From Plectonema cf. radiosum LEGE 06105 (GTDB taxonomy: Bacteria; Cyanobacteriota; Cyanobacteriia; Cyanobacteriales; Nostocaceae): a stretch of DNA of 64,000 nucleotides. Shown one piece after another: positions 17,949 through 27,530 of the stretch. Made by a program: the position numbers and the translations under genes. Below the pieces are notes generated by a model. It searched no databases, was not told the origin of the DNA, and saw nothing but the letters and a program-made list of their open reading frames with translations. The stretch's first letter is position 1, and each line of letters starts with the position of its first letter. The stretch spans positions 1-64,000 of the forward strand of contig NZ_JADEWL010000020.1 in NCBI RefSeq assembly GCF_015207665.1. Reading direction: 5' to 3'.

Positions 17949-18815
17949 TCAAGGTGTGTTATTTTCTAGTTTTTTCTGGTTTAGAATTTTAAAAGTTGAG
18001 ACATGAGGTCGATTCTTGAGATAAGTCCGCTTTGGTTGAGGTTTTTTTGGACCTCGTGGATGACGACGAAAAGCCCTCAATTTGACATGACCTGCGAGAT
18101 GTTTGAGAATTTGGGATAATTCGATAAAGGTCATGTTCTGAAAAACCCGCCACTTTTCAGGAGGAATGGCAATCATCATCCCCCGGTAAGTACCCTTGAT
18201 TTCGTCAGCTAAGTAGTAGCTGGAAACCTCAGTTTCAATTTTATCAGTTCCATGAACAGTTCTAAGTGCAGCCATAACCACGGACAGCACATTGTAGGTG
18301 ACTAAAGCGATACAGAAGGTAAATAAAGCTGCCTTTGGATAGCCCAATGTATTAATCTCGCAGCAGAGATTTTCTGTAAGTACTTGAAACAATGTTTCGA
18401 GTTTCCAACGTTTACGGTACAGTTGAGCGATCAAAAGTGAAGGAACCAACTCAGATGGGAGATTAGTGAGAATGAAAATTTCTCTATCCCCATCACGATT
18501 AGGCTGTTTCAAGCAGACCTTAATCCGGCGTGCTTTTAGAAGTTGACCATCATCAGCACTCAAAATGATGTTCTGCTCAAACACCATACCACTATCGTTT
18601 TGACCCACTAAGCGAAAATCATCACTTGCCTGCCAAGGCAGAGTTTGATGCTGACGGATAATAAAATAGCCTTTCTGAGCGGCAATGCCAAATAAGAACT
18701 TAAGTGTGCAAAAATTACGGTCAGCAATCCAAACGTCGTCTTCTTCAACAGTTTTTAGCACCTCATCAAATAAAGAACGCTCTTGGGCATGACCATCTTC
18801 AGGGCGGAAATACAT
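17949..18815 (-). CDS. IS4-family transposase, C-terminal frame
   Basis: This 288-residue frame holds the second catalytic Asp (VWIADRNFCTL) and the acidic site in the YRKRWKLETLFQVLTE helix, typical of IS4-type DDE enzymes. The N-terminal part lies in the preceding frame, ending in FPP. The two frames meet at CCC TGA (about 18801-18806); skipping one base there joins FPP to EDGHAQER without loss. Either a point mutation or +1 frameshifting would explain it. Confidence 0.8.
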   Translation of the reverse strand: MYFRPEDGHAQERSLFDEVLKTVEEDDVWIADRNFCTLKFLFGIAAQKGYFIIRQHQTLPWQASDDFRLVGQNDSGMVFEQNIILSADDGQLLKARRIKVCLKQPNRDGDREIFILTNLPSELVPSLLIAQLYRKRWKLETLFQVLTENLCCEINTLGYPKAALFTFCIALVTYNVLSVVMAALRTVHGTDKIETEVSSYYLADEIKGTYRGMMIAIPPEKWRVFQNMTFIELSQILKHLAGHVKLRAFRRHPRGPKKPQPKRTYLKNRPHVSTFKILNQKKLENNTP

Positions 18816-19362
18816 CTACTGCTAGCATCAAACTAGGGTCAAGCACAACCAAAGACTGCCCTGGTAATGGTGCGCTGTTAATTTGGCGCAGTTCTTTTAA
18901 ACGATGTTCACTAGCTGCAATTGCATTACCATCAATAATCTTGACTCGATAACCTGGTAGCAAATCCGGAATTGTTGCATTTAAATGTCGAATTGTGGCT
19001 TCCATAATTCCAGCAACTTCTCTAACTAACTCCCCACTCGTGTTTGGCTCAATACCATTAATCTTGTTGTAAACCGAAGTCACTGAAACACCTATTTCTT
19101 CGGAGGAAGCTTGGTGGGCTGCATTTACTGAAGGGTGGATTCCACAAACAACTAGACTCATTAAATTTACAACTGTGGAAAATAATAGCTCGCGAGTGTA
19201 TTGAGTTTTTGCACAACGTTCAAATAGGTTATCAATAATCTGAGGACATAATGCTTTCTCTAAAAGTCCACGAACCATTACCGATACTGGACTCTCCTTC
19301 ACAAAACGCTCAAAAACCGTAACCGAGCAGCATTTTTTTTCTCCATCCATATAGATTTGCAC
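18799..19362 (-). CDS. IS4-family transposase, N-terminal frame
   Basis: This 187-residue frame carries the N-terminal domain and the first catalytic Asp (VKIIDGNAIA near residue 139). It continues to LMLAVDVFPP and meets TGA. The rest of the enzyme is in the +1 frame (17949-18815), so the protein is complete only across the junction. Confidence 0.8.
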   Translation of the reverse strand: MQIYMDGEKKCCSVTVFERFVKESPVSVMVRGLLEKALCPQIIDNLFERCAKTQYTRELLFSTVVNLMSLVVCGIHPSVNAAHQASSEEIGVSVTSVYNKINGIEPNTSGELVREVAGIMEATIRHLNATIPDLLPGYRVKIIDGNAIAASEHRLKELRQINSAPLPGQSLVVLDPSLMLAVDVFPP

Positions 19363-19417
19363 CTCTTTTTACCAAACTACAAATCAACCCATTACACAAC
19401 ACCTTGAAAGGGCTAGT

Positions 19418-19507
19418 TTACGTCGCGGCTTTCACCGTTTACCAGATGATGCAAAGCCATTTCGGGAACCTTTTTATTGGGGCGCATTCTCTGTTATTGG
19501 TGCTTAG
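19418..19507 (+). pseudogene. C-terminal tail of a lost CHAT protein
   Basis: Directly at the right end of the IS element a frame reads LRRGFHRLPDDAKPF, then FYWGAFSVIG and stop. It aligns with the last 29 residues of the CHAT proteins in this window (RRWLHKMPDDAQPF..FYWAAF). The remainder of the gene is missing, so a fourth CHAT gene was destroyed here. Confidence 0.75.
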
Positions 19508-19516
19508 GAGTCAAAA

Positions 19517-19861
19517 ATGTCACCTTACGAAGAAAATATTTTAACTTTTGTATATATATTACAAAATCAATCTGAACTATTAACAGCAGAAGACCGTACC
19601 GATGTACTGGAATTGCTTACAACTCTTCCAGACGATGTTGAAGAAATATCAAATGCGATCGCGCTTTGGTACGAAACTCATCCGAAAATTCTAGATGCTA
19701 TCCTCAATTGGTACATTGAGGATTTAGACAGTTTGCGAGCTGCGGATGGTCGTAGTACACCTATTACAGGTGCAGAAAGTAAAGAAATGATTGAAAACTC
19801 GGTAACAGAAAGTACTAAGTCAAGCCAGCCAGATTCTTTATCTGAAACGAAAAAGGAATGA
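19517..19861 (+). CDS. Small acidic protein, former CHAT partner
   Basis: This encodes 114 residues, starting 9 nt after the CHAT tail with a GGAG ribosome site inside the gap. The helical N-terminal 75 residues contain IALWYETHPKILDAIL. The Ser/Thr/Glu-rich tail appears disordered. Its placement says it was co-translated with the lost CHAT gene. It may now lack a promoter, unless the IS supplies one. The function is unknown. Confidence 0.55.
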   Translation: MSPYEENILTFVYILQNQSELLTAEDRTDVLELLTTLPDDVEEISNAIALWYETHPKILDAILNWYIEDLDSLRAADGRSTPITGAESKEMIENSVTESTKSSQPDSLSETKKE

Positions 19862-19923
19862 AATTCAACTGATAAATTTTTAAGGTTTTGGGGTGGTGTC
19901 GAAAAATGTTGTAGCTGGGTTTT

Positions 19924-20047
19924 GGCTTTGTTGCACGAATATCTCAAAACCTTGTGTAGTAAGAATCGTCAATTAAACATTCTTATTGACGATTCCTTTT
20001 GTGACACGCATTTCAGCCCAAAGTCGGATTAATTATGCAACAAAGCC
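19924..20047. repeat. 124-bp MITE with 12-bp perfect terminal repeats
   Basis: GGCTTTGTTGCA at 19924-19935 and its exact complement at 20036-20047 enclose a non-coding core. The core contains an 11-bp perfect hairpin (GAATCGTCAAT, 19963-19995) followed by CCTTTT, which can also act as a terminator for the small upstream gene. Ends with TTTGTTGCA are seen in IS5-type elements, so this is probably a non-autonomous derivative. Confidence 0.65.
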
Positions 20048-20110
20048 TGCCGAACTACTTACTATCTTGAGTATTTTTAATTATTCTTACCTGTTGCTAT
20101 CCTCTAAGAT

Positions 20111-23100
20111 TTATAGCCCAACCCCACAAAAAGCAGCCCAGTAGAAGGGAGATTCAAATGGTCTGGAATCATTGGGTATATTATGAAACCGACGGCGTAA
20201 TTGATTCCTCAACGTTGGATCGGAATTTAATTTATGTTCCCCAATCCACTCTTCTAACTGAGTTTTAGTTGAATTCCGCAACCATTTTTGAGCTTGACTT
20301 AAACTAACTGCAACTGAAAAATCTTCACCATGAATTATGGCTGCTTGTAAATTTTGCAAGAATTTAATTGTCATAAATGCAGTGGATAAATCATTGACTT
20401 GCCACAAACTACTTACCACACTAGTGCTACCTGCATAGAGAAATCCACTAGGTAAGCTGATGTATTCATCACTAGCATTTGTAAAGTCCACTAAACCTGT
20501 TTCACAAGCAGAGAGGACGACAAGACGACAATTATCTAGCTGAAAGTCTTGCTCAAATAAGTTCCCCAAAGTAAGACATTTGTTTAAATCTAAATCATTA
20601 TTTTCATCTTTACTTTCTGCCAGCAATAAACAGGAATCTTGGGGAGAGTTAAGATTAAATGAACCATGACAAGAAAAATGTAGATAATTTGCTTGTTTTA
20701 GCTTTGGGATTTCTTGAAGTAGTGCATCTTTGCTAGCTTGCTTATCGGATAATACTTGATGGGAAGAGAAAAGATTTAAAATGTTATCTACTTCTAACTT
20801 GGTGTAAGCAAGGTCATTTGTAGGGTTTTTTATGGCAAAGACAGATTCAAAATTCGGACGCTCTCGCTTCTGTACTTGTTGTAAAAGTTGACAACTGGGT
20901 GCGTAGCTGATGCCACCTGTAAATAAATCTAGAAGACAATGGGAATCTTGATGATTTTCGCCTACTGGAAGTGCATGAAGAGGAAGCAAATGTAGGAAGG
21001 TATGGGGAATTATAATCAGTTGATTGCAGTCTTTTGGTATCAGGGTTAATATTTCATCAATGTGGAGAATGGAAGCTAATGTTTTGAGTTCTTCCCCTAA
21101 ACTATTCTTCCATTCGTCTTTTTGATTGTTGTAGTTCTGCAAATATTTATCTAGCCAATTTTTCAAAGCTTCTCGATCTTCTGGTTGAGATTGCCAAACA
21201 GTAATCTTTCCTGTAGGTTTAACAATAAACGCCAAAATTTTCTCGTCGAGAATATACCACTCAATGATGGCTGTGCCATCATCTAAAGTTTTCCGGAATG
21301 AATCAAATTTGAAATCAGAACCAACACTTAAGTAGTGGTTTTGCAATTCATTACGCTGCTGTCGCAATTGATTGAGATGTTGTGCTAAAAGTTGGGAATT
21401 TTCAGCTTTACCATTTTGGATTTGATATTGTCCTATGGCAATTTCATCTCTATATTTTTCTAATTGAGTGACTACTTCTGGGGGGAAGATAGTTTTAGAG
21501 TCACGTTCGACGATAAGTTCAACTAAATTGCGAGTTTTGCTGCGCTCAGCGTATTCAATTGCTTCGGTTACGTTATCTAATTCTAAGCAAACTTCTACCA
21601 TATGCCGATAAGCTTCGTTAAAAATTTCCGCTTGCTTACGTTTACTTTCCTCCCCAGATACTATCTCTTCGCGTAAATAGTCTACTGTGTTAATGACAGA
21701 TTTTAAGCTGGTGTAAGCTAAATCAAACTTGTTTGCTTCTTGATAAACTTTTCCAAGGAAAAAGAAAATTTGTGCATACATTTGAGGAAAAGCTTCAAAA
21801 GTATAAATTTCTAGAGCGTCATGGTAGTAAGCTATTGCCTGTTCTAAGTTCTTAGCTCGCTCACCTCTAATTCTGTTAAGGTAAGTAGTTCCAAGATTAT
21901 TTTTTGTTAGCGCCCAATCTTGAGGAAAAGCTTCAAAAGTATAAACTTTCAGGGCTTCATGATAATAAACAATTGCTTGCTCTAAATTCTGTGGTTTATC
22001 CTCTATTTCTCTGTTAGTGTAAGCATTGGCGAGATTATTTTGCGTTCTTGCCCATTCTTTGGGAAAAGCATCAAAAGTATAAACTCTTAAAGACTCTTGG
22101 TAATAATAAATTGCCTGCTCTAAATTCTCAGCCTTATCACCTTTGATTCTTTTACAGTAAGCAATACCAAGATTATTCTGTGTTTGTGCCCACTCATATG
22201 GAAATTTATCAATAGTATAAACTTTTAGAACCAGAGGTTTTCCATAATAAGCGATTGCCAGTTCTAAATTACTTGACTGCTCCCCTTTTATTCTATCGCA
22301 GTAAGCATTAGCAATATTAATCTGTGTTAGTGCCCAATATTGAGGAAAAGCTTCAAAAGTATAAACCTTCATCGCTTCTTCTAAACAAGCAATCGTCTGT
22401 TCTAAATTTTGTGCTTTATCCCCTATGATTCTATTACGGTAAATAGTAGCAATATTATTCTGTATTAGTGCCCAATCTTGAGGAAAATCTTTAAAATTAT
22501 AAACTTTCATCGCTTCTTGGCAATAAGCAATCGCTTGCTCTAAATTCTGTGCCTTCTCACCTTTTATTCTATCTCTGTAAGCATTACCAAGATTACTTTG
22601 TCTTCTTGCCCATTCATAGGGATAATCATCAAAAGTATAAATTTTAAGAGATTCTTTAAAACAAACGATTGCCTGCTCTAAATTATCAGCTTTGTCCTCT
22701 TTTATTCTTTGAAAGTAAGCTAAACCAAGATTGTTTTGTGTTTGTGACCATCTATAAGGGAAAGCTTTAAAAGTATAAACTTTCATAGTCTCTTGGCAAT
22801 AAGCGATCGCTTGCTCCAAATTTTCTGCTTTATCCCCTCTGATTCTGTGAAGATAAGCATTGGCAAAATTATTTTGTGTGTTTGCCCAATCTAGGGGAAA
22901 AGCCTCAAAAGTATAAACTTTCATCGCCTCTTGGCAACAAGCGATTGCCTGCTCCAAATTCTCTGCTTTCTCGCCTTTGATTCTTTCAATATAAGCAGTA
23001 GAGAAATTATTTTGTAACTGTGCCCAATCTTGCGGAAAAGCATCAAAAGTATAAATTCTTAGAGCTTCTTGGTAGTAAGCAATTCCCTGCTCTAAATTCT

Positions 23101-24466
23101 GTGCCTTCTCACCTTTGATTCTATCGCAGTAAGCATTAGCAAGATGAATTTGCGTACCTGCCCAATCTACAGGAGAACTGTCAATAGTTCTGACTTTTAA
23201 AGATTCTTGAAAACAAGCGATCGCCAACTCTAAATTTTGTGCCTTCTCACCTTTGATTCTGTTACGGTAAGCACTACCAAGACTACTTTGCGTCCTTGCC
23301 CATTCATAAGGAAAAGTCTTAATAGCATAAACTCTTAAAGCTTGATGAGAACAAGTAATGGCATCTTCTATATTCTGCGCTTTATTCCCTTTGATGCGGT
23401 TAGTGTAAGCATTCGCAAGATTATGTTGTGTTTGTGCCCACTCATAAGGGAAAGCGTCAAAAGTATAAACTCTTAAAGCTTTTTGGTAATAAGCAATAGC
23501 CCACTCTAAATTCTCAGATTTATCCCCTCTAATTCTTCGACTATAAGCACTAGCGAGATTATCTTGCACCATTGCCCATTGTTTGGGGAAAGCGTCAAAA
23601 GTATGAACTTTCAAAGCTTCTTCGTAATAAGCAATAGCTAACTCTACATTCTGTGCCCGCTCGCCTCTAATTCTGTTAGTGTAAACATGACCGAGATTAT
23701 TTTGTGCATTTGCCCAATCTTGGGGAAATGCGCCAAAAGTGAAAACTTTCAAAGCTTGTTGGGAATAAGCGATCGCCCGTTCTAAATTATCCGCTCGCTC
23801 GCCTCTGATTCTGATACTGTAAGCATTACCGAGATTACTTTGTGCCACAGCCCAATCTCTGGGAAATGCTTGCTGAGTGTAGAATGTCAGTGCAACTTCA
23901 CAGCCAGCAATAGTAATTTCGACATTGTTGGCTTTGTTACCCAAAGGAAATTGCGCTATCAAAGTACTAAAAATGACAATATTTGCGGCTAAGTATTCCG
24001 CCTGATATCCTCTCGCTTCCCTTAGTGTATTTATCCCCCACTGGCGTAATATTTCTTCTAACACCTCGTCGAGTTTATCTATATTATTTGCGAGCAATGG
24101 ATAAACTAATTGAGGATTACCCATACCTCCAGCAGTTGCTTGCATTACTTCATTGAAGAATTGAAAATATGACTTTCTCTCCTCTTCTTTCAGCGATGGT
24201 AAATCTACTTTGGTATGCAGTCTCAACGCTTTCTTAAGATAACTTGCCAAGCTTTTCATAAGAACATTTACCAAGCTTTGCAATCTATTCGCTGTATTCC
24301 GATCTCCCTGCTGCAAAAACATCGCCCTTAACGCTTGTAATGTCTGGAATAAGCCAGTATCTACTAATTCTTGGTTTGCATCTAAAATCTCTGCTTCTTC
24401 ACCGTTAGGGCAATTTAACAGGCTGTGAATGAGGTTAAGGTAGGCTTGCTGACGCTGTTGGTTCAT
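20111..24466 (-). CDS. CHAT-domain protease with long TPR array
   Basis: This encodes 1451 residues. The N-terminal domain (1-75, MNQQRQQAYLNLIHSLLNC) is followed by a helical region to about 200 and then about 16 units of 46 residues (ENLEQAIAYYQEALKVYTF.AFP..WA..QNNL). One unit has a three-residue insertion (KPLVLK). The CHAT domain has HFSCHG near 1268 and LSACETG near 1319. The protein lacks an EAD. It is divergent from the caspase-like gene at 24650, so the 183-bp gap holds both promoters. The TPR faces differ from those of the 11630 protein (YTFEAFP instead of RTREANP), suggesting another ligand. Confidence 0.9.
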   Translation of the reverse strand: MNQQRQQAYLNLIHSLLNCPNGEEAEILDANQELVDTGLFQTLQALRAMFLQQGDRNTANRLQSLVNVLMKSLASYLKKALRLHTKVDLPSLKEEERKSYFQFFNEVMQATAGGMGNPQLVYPLLANNIDKLDEVLEEILRQWGINTLREARGYQAEYLAANIVIFSTLIAQFPLGNKANNVEITIAGCEVALTFYTQQAFPRDWAVAQSNLGNAYSIRIRGERADNLERAIAYSQQALKVFTFGAFPQDWANAQNNLGHVYTNRIRGERAQNVELAIAYYEEALKVHTFDAFPKQWAMVQDNLASAYSRRIRGDKSENLEWAIAYYQKALRVYTFDAFPYEWAQTQHNLANAYTNRIKGNKAQNIEDAITCSHQALRVYAIKTFPYEWARTQSSLGSAYRNRIKGEKAQNLELAIACFQESLKVRTIDSSPVDWAGTQIHLANAYCDRIKGEKAQNLEQGIAYYQEALRIYTFDAFPQDWAQLQNNFSTAYIERIKGEKAENLEQAIACCQEAMKVYTFEAFPLDWANTQNNFANAYLHRIRGDKAENLEQAIAYCQETMKVYTFKAFPYRWSQTQNNLGLAYFQRIKEDKADNLEQAIVCFKESLKIYTFDDYPYEWARRQSNLGNAYRDRIKGEKAQNLEQAIAYCQEAMKVYNFKDFPQDWALIQNNIATIYRNRIIGDKAQNLEQTIACLEEAMKVYTFEAFPQYWALTQINIANAYCDRIKGEQSSNLELAIAYYGKPLVLKVYTIDKFPYEWAQTQNNLGIAYCKRIKGDKAENLEQAIYYYQESLRVYTFDAFPKEWARTQNNLANAYTNREIEDKPQNLEQAIVYYHEALKVYTFEAFPQDWALTKNNLGTTYLNRIRGERAKNLEQAIAYYHDALEIYTFEAFPQMYAQIFFFLGKVYQEANKFDLAYTSLKSVINTVDYLREEIVSGEESKRKQAEIFNEAYRHMVEVCLELDNVTEAIEYAERSKTRNLVELIVERDSKTIFPPEVVTQLEKYRDEIAIGQYQIQNGKAENSQLLAQHLNQLRQQRNELQNHYLSVGSDFKFDSFRKTLDDGTAIIEWYILDEKILAFIVKPTGKITVWQSQPEDREALKNWLDKYLQNYNNQKDEWKNSLGEELKTLASILHIDEILTLIPKDCNQLIIIPHTFLHLLPLHALPVGENHQDSHCLLDLFTGGISYAPSCQLLQQVQKRERPNFESVFAIKNPTNDLAYTKLEVDNILNLFSSHQVLSDKQASKDALLQEIPKLKQANYLHFSCHGSFNLNSPQDSCLLLAESKDENNDLDLNKCLTLGNLFEQDFQLDNCRLVVLSACETGLVDFTNASDEYISLPSGFLYAGSTSVVSSLWQVNDLSTAFMTIKFLQNLQAAIIHGEDFSVAVSLSQAQKWLRNSTKTQLEEWIGEHKLNSDPTLRNQLRRRFHNIPNDSRPFESPFYWAAFCGVGL

Positions 24467-24524
24467 GGATAAAAGCCAGTATTAACTAAATATATATGTT
24501 ATGAAAATATTCAAAAGTACTACC

Positions 24525-24542
24525 AATGTTTACGGAAAATAC
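24525..24542 (-). promoter_or_regulatory. Possible element upstream of CHAT gene, copy 2 (weak)
   Basis: On the minus strand GTATTTTCCGTAAACATT lies 60-76 bp before the ATG at 24466. It shares GTATT.TTCCG and the spacing with the elements at 11132 and 42207, but the palindrome is imperfect here. It lies within the divergent gap shared with the caspase gene. Confidence 0.35.
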
Positions 24543-24544
24543 TT

Positions 24545-24649
24545 ACAAAACTTGATGACTTTTATAAGCAGTTATGCGGCGCAAAATAATATTTTAGATA
24601 AATTTATCATGTATAATTTAACGTATTTATCAGGTATTTAGACGGATAT
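24545..24649 (+). promoter_or_regulatory. Duplicated upstream region, copy 1
   Basis: About 100 bp before the caspase ATG are closely matched, in inverted orientation, by 29022-29130. Shared blocks include GACTTTTATAA, AAAATAATATTTTAG, CATGTATAATTTAA and TATTTATCAGGTATTTAG. TATAAT inside the third block is a good -10 box. The duplication runs on into the EAD coding sequence. Confidence 0.6.
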
Positions 24650-25813
24650 ATGGCTGGTATCCCCCCGCAACTGCACAAACGACTGCGTAATGTTTTGTTA
24701 GAATGCGAACAATTCGAGAGCGATCGCAACCTCAAGACAATTTTCACTAACGAGTCACTCCGTCCTTGGCGTTCTAGTTTACCTCAAGCTGATAGCCTTA
24801 ACAGTAGAGTGGATTATTTGATTGCTTTCTTGGTTAACAAGCGTCGCAGCGACACCAAAGAAAATGCTCTTGTGCTATTTGTACGCTTATTAAGCGAGCT
24901 GATAGATGAGGCAGATAATCGTCACCAACAGTTGAAGCATTTAGCAGCGGAACTCGAATATAATCTTGAAAACAACTCAATTACTAATAGTACTCCGGAT
25001 AATCGATCACCAGAAGATAACCCAATACCAGAAAATCACCCTATAAAAAATCGCCCAATAAAAAATCGCTGGGCATTTTTGGTTGGTGTTAATAATTACA
25101 ACGACCCTAATTTTGGGCGTTTGAATTTCTGTGTAAGTGATGTACTAGCATTGGAAGAAAGACTCAAAGCTCTAAATTATACAGTTGTTTGCTTACACGA
25201 CCAACTTGGACACGGAAATCAACGCTTCCCAAGCCGAGATAATATTGAAGCAGAATTGATTCGACTTTGCGAAATGGTCGAACCTAATGATTTATTACTG
25301 GTGCATTTTGCTTGTCATGGCAAGCTTTTTCATGAAAAACCTTTACTAATAGTAAATAATACTCGTTCCCAAACTTTGGAAAAAACTGGGCTACCTCTTG
25401 AAGTTGTAAAGCAGCATATGCGTTCTAGTCAAGCAAGGCGCTTGGTGCTGACTTTGGATGCTTGCCACATGGGAGTAGAAACTGGTAGGGACATTAACGA
25501 CGATCCGCAGTTTATTCATAATGCTTATGACTTAGCTGAGGGTTTTGCTCTAATCGCAGCAAGCACAGCACAACAGAAAGCGCAAGAGTCAAAAGACAAA
25601 AAGTTTGGAGTTTTTACTTATTATTTACTAGAAGCACTCAGTGGTAAAGCAGATAGGGGTAGCAAGCGATTTGTGACTGTGGATGATATTAAAACTTATG
25701 TATTGGATTCTCTCAAGCGTTGGAGTGTGGAAAATGGTGGCATTATTCAAGAGCCGACTGCTTCCATTGAGGGATTCGGGGACATAATATTAGCAGATTA
25801 TCGTAACAGCTAA
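24650..25813 (+). CDS. EAD plus caspase-like protease (peptidase C14)
   Basis: This encodes 387 residues. The EAD spans residues 1-100 (GIPPQLHKRLRNVLLECEQF, PWR, RSDTKENAL), followed by a low-complexity linker rich in Asn, Pro and Ile repeats (112-138). The caspase fold starts with WAFLVGVNNYNDP near 142. The catalytic His is in HFACHG near 221 and the Cys in LTLDACHMG near 271. Metacaspase-like proteins of this kind cleave after basic residues or regulate cell death; which applies here is unknown. The EAD should recruit it to the STAND or adaptor proteins nearby. The next gene encodes a membrane protein. Confidence 0.88.
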   Translation: MAGIPPQLHKRLRNVLLECEQFESDRNLKTIFTNESLRPWRSSLPQADSLNSRVDYLIAFLVNKRRSDTKENALVLFVRLLSELIDEADNRHQQLKHLAAELEYNLENNSITNSTPDNRSPEDNPIPENHPIKNRPIKNRWAFLVGVNNYNDPNFGRLNFCVSDVLALEERLKALNYTVVCLHDQLGHGNQRFPSRDNIEAELIRLCEMVEPNDLLLVHFACHGKLFHEKPLLIVNNTRSQTLEKTGLPLEVVKQHMRSSQARRLVLTLDACHMGVETGRDINDDPQFIHNAYDLAEGFALIAASTAQQKAQESKDKKFGVFTYYLLEALSGKADRGSKRFVTVDDIKTYVLDSLKRWSVENGGIIQEPTASIEGFGDIILADYRNS

Positions 25814-25939
25814 TAATAAATACGGGTAGCGTATAAAACTCGAAAAAATCATTAACTTCTTATATAAAATAAGCAATTGGGCTATATTATCATCAAAACT
25901 GTGAGGTATTGAAAAATCAAAAAATTAAGGAGAATTGGC

Positions 25940-27397
25940 ATGAAGCGCAGTCAAAAGACCATGATTAGCTTATTCATGCTTACTCTGGGTTTTGTCTTAG
26001 CAGCTTCACCAGCCCAAGCTGAAGCTAAAGTAACTCTAAATCCCTCTAGCTTGACGGTAGTGGGAACACAATGCCCAGCTTTTTTTAAATGCCCACCTGT
26101 TAAACGAAACTTACTTGTAAAGACAAATGAGGTGATTACAGATTTACAGGTAATTACTCTTGATTTGAATCGCGCAGATTCGACTACTATTGTTCCAACT
26201 AGCGCCATCCGTCTTGCTTTACCTAATCAATCAGTCCAACCAAAGCAACCTTTAACTTTCCCTGTAGAATTTGACTTTAACAAAATTCGCAGTGGAGAAT
26301 ATAGCGGACAATTACTTGTTGTTTATGACAATGGTGAGTTATCTGTTCCTGTTATAGTGCGACTTAAAGACCACTGGTTTTTTCCTTTGCTCGTGCTTTT
26401 ATTGGGTGTTGGGCTGGGAATCGGAGTTTCAGCATATCGTAACGATGGTATGCCTCGCGACGAAATTATTGTACAAGTTGGTCGCATTCGCACTCAAATA
26501 CAAGCCGATCCTGAATTGGCGCAATCATTCCAAGGAAAAATTGCAAGACATTTAATAGATGTAGAAACAACTTTGACGAACAAGCGTTGGGATGAAGCAC
26601 AAAAAGCAGTAGTTCAAGCACAAGCGGTTTGGGATAAATGGCGAAAAGAAAGGGAAGATTGGTTAGCTCTGGTAAATTACTTATCTGAGTTATTTGATAG
26701 CCTCGAATCTTTAAATAGTAATGCACCATATGTGCAAGAAGTACGTAGCCAATTAGAAAACGCAAAAAGACAAGCAGCTGATAAAGAAGCTACCCAAAAG
26801 TTTCGCGAAGATTTAGATCGCTTACGACAACAAATAGCCTGGTACAAACAAAGTCAAGCTAAACTCGATCAGTTCAATACTCTTAGAAATGAGTTAACTC
26901 AATTGGTACCGGATAAAGATGAATTCCTAAGACGTATATCACAAGGTTTGCAGAACGACTTAGACCAGCTTTCTCCAACAGATAAGAAATTTACCGACGA
27001 TTGGCATCAAAAAGTTAACAATGCAATTGACGAATTAGATAAAGAGATTAAACAACAATCAGTTACCGAAACTAAAGATACTCAAATTACAGCCAGGGAT
27101 GCTAACTACACTACACCACCTACCCTTCCTAACCCCGTACCTGAAGTCATTTCTGCACAAACAAATTCAAAACAAGCTGCCCGAAATATATATTGGTTTA
27201 ATTGGTTGAGTTACGCGATCGCAGTAGGGCTTCTTGCAGGAGCAGGATTTGGACAACTTTATGCAAACCAGCCCATGTTTGGTGCTAATGGCCCGAGTGA
27301 TTATTTTAGCTTACTAGCTTGGGGTTTCGGTGCAGAAGCTAGCCGTGATGCAATTGCTAAGGTTGTACGCGATTGGAAGTTGCCAGGACTTAAATAA
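25940..27397 (+). CDS. Membrane-anchored coiled-coil protein with exported domain
   Basis: This encodes 485 residues behind an AAGGAG ribosome site. A signal peptide (to about residue 28, ending in PAQA) precedes a beta-sandwich-like exported domain with one Cys pair (CPAFFKCP). A membrane segment lies near 147-165, then a long charged helical region with coiled-coil character (170-380), and two hydrophobic segments near the C-terminus (about 420-455). It follows the caspase gene after 126 bp on the same strand. It could be a target or a membrane effector of the protease, inferred from position only. No family was recognised. Confidence 0.65.
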   Translation: MKRSQKTMISLFMLTLGFVLAASPAQAEAKVTLNPSSLTVVGTQCPAFFKCPPVKRNLLVKTNEVITDLQVITLDLNRADSTTIVPTSAIRLALPNQSVQPKQPLTFPVEFDFNKIRSGEYSGQLLVVYDNGELSVPVIVRLKDHWFFPLLVLLLGVGLGIGVSAYRNDGMPRDEIIVQVGRIRTQIQADPELAQSFQGKIARHLIDVETTLTNKRWDEAQKAVVQAQAVWDKWRKEREDWLALVNYLSELFDSLESLNSNAPYVQEVRSQLENAKRQAADKEATQKFREDLDRLRQQIAWYKQSQAKLDQFNTLRNELTQLVPDKDEFLRRISQGLQNDLDQLSPTDKKFTDDWHQKVNNAIDELDKEIKQQSVTETKDTQITARDANYTTPPTLPNPVPEVISAQTNSKQAARNIYWFNWLSYAIAVGLLAGAGFGQLYANQPMFGANGPSDYFSLLAWGFGAEASRDAIAKVVRDWKLPGLK

Positions 27398-27530
27398 GTG
27401 CTTAGGAATGTGGATTAAATAAAGTGCAAAACTTGGTTTAAAGACCAGCCCTCTCAATATTGACAAATAGTACATGATCTGGATCTGGGGTTTTTAAGAA
27501 GGTAGGACGCTCAACAGCACTTAAACGCTT

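Larger units (their letters stand above)
17939..19417 (-). mobile_element. IS4-family insertion sequence
   Basis: Terminal inverted repeats of about 19 bp (ACTAGTCCTTTCAAGGTGT at 17939-17957 and its near-complement at 19399-19417, one mismatch) bound a transposase in two frames. The 1.48-kb length fits IS4-type elements. I see no target duplication: the flanks differ, and the right flank is the broken end of a CHAT gene. That suggests a deletion started from one end of the element after insertion. Confidence 0.85.
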
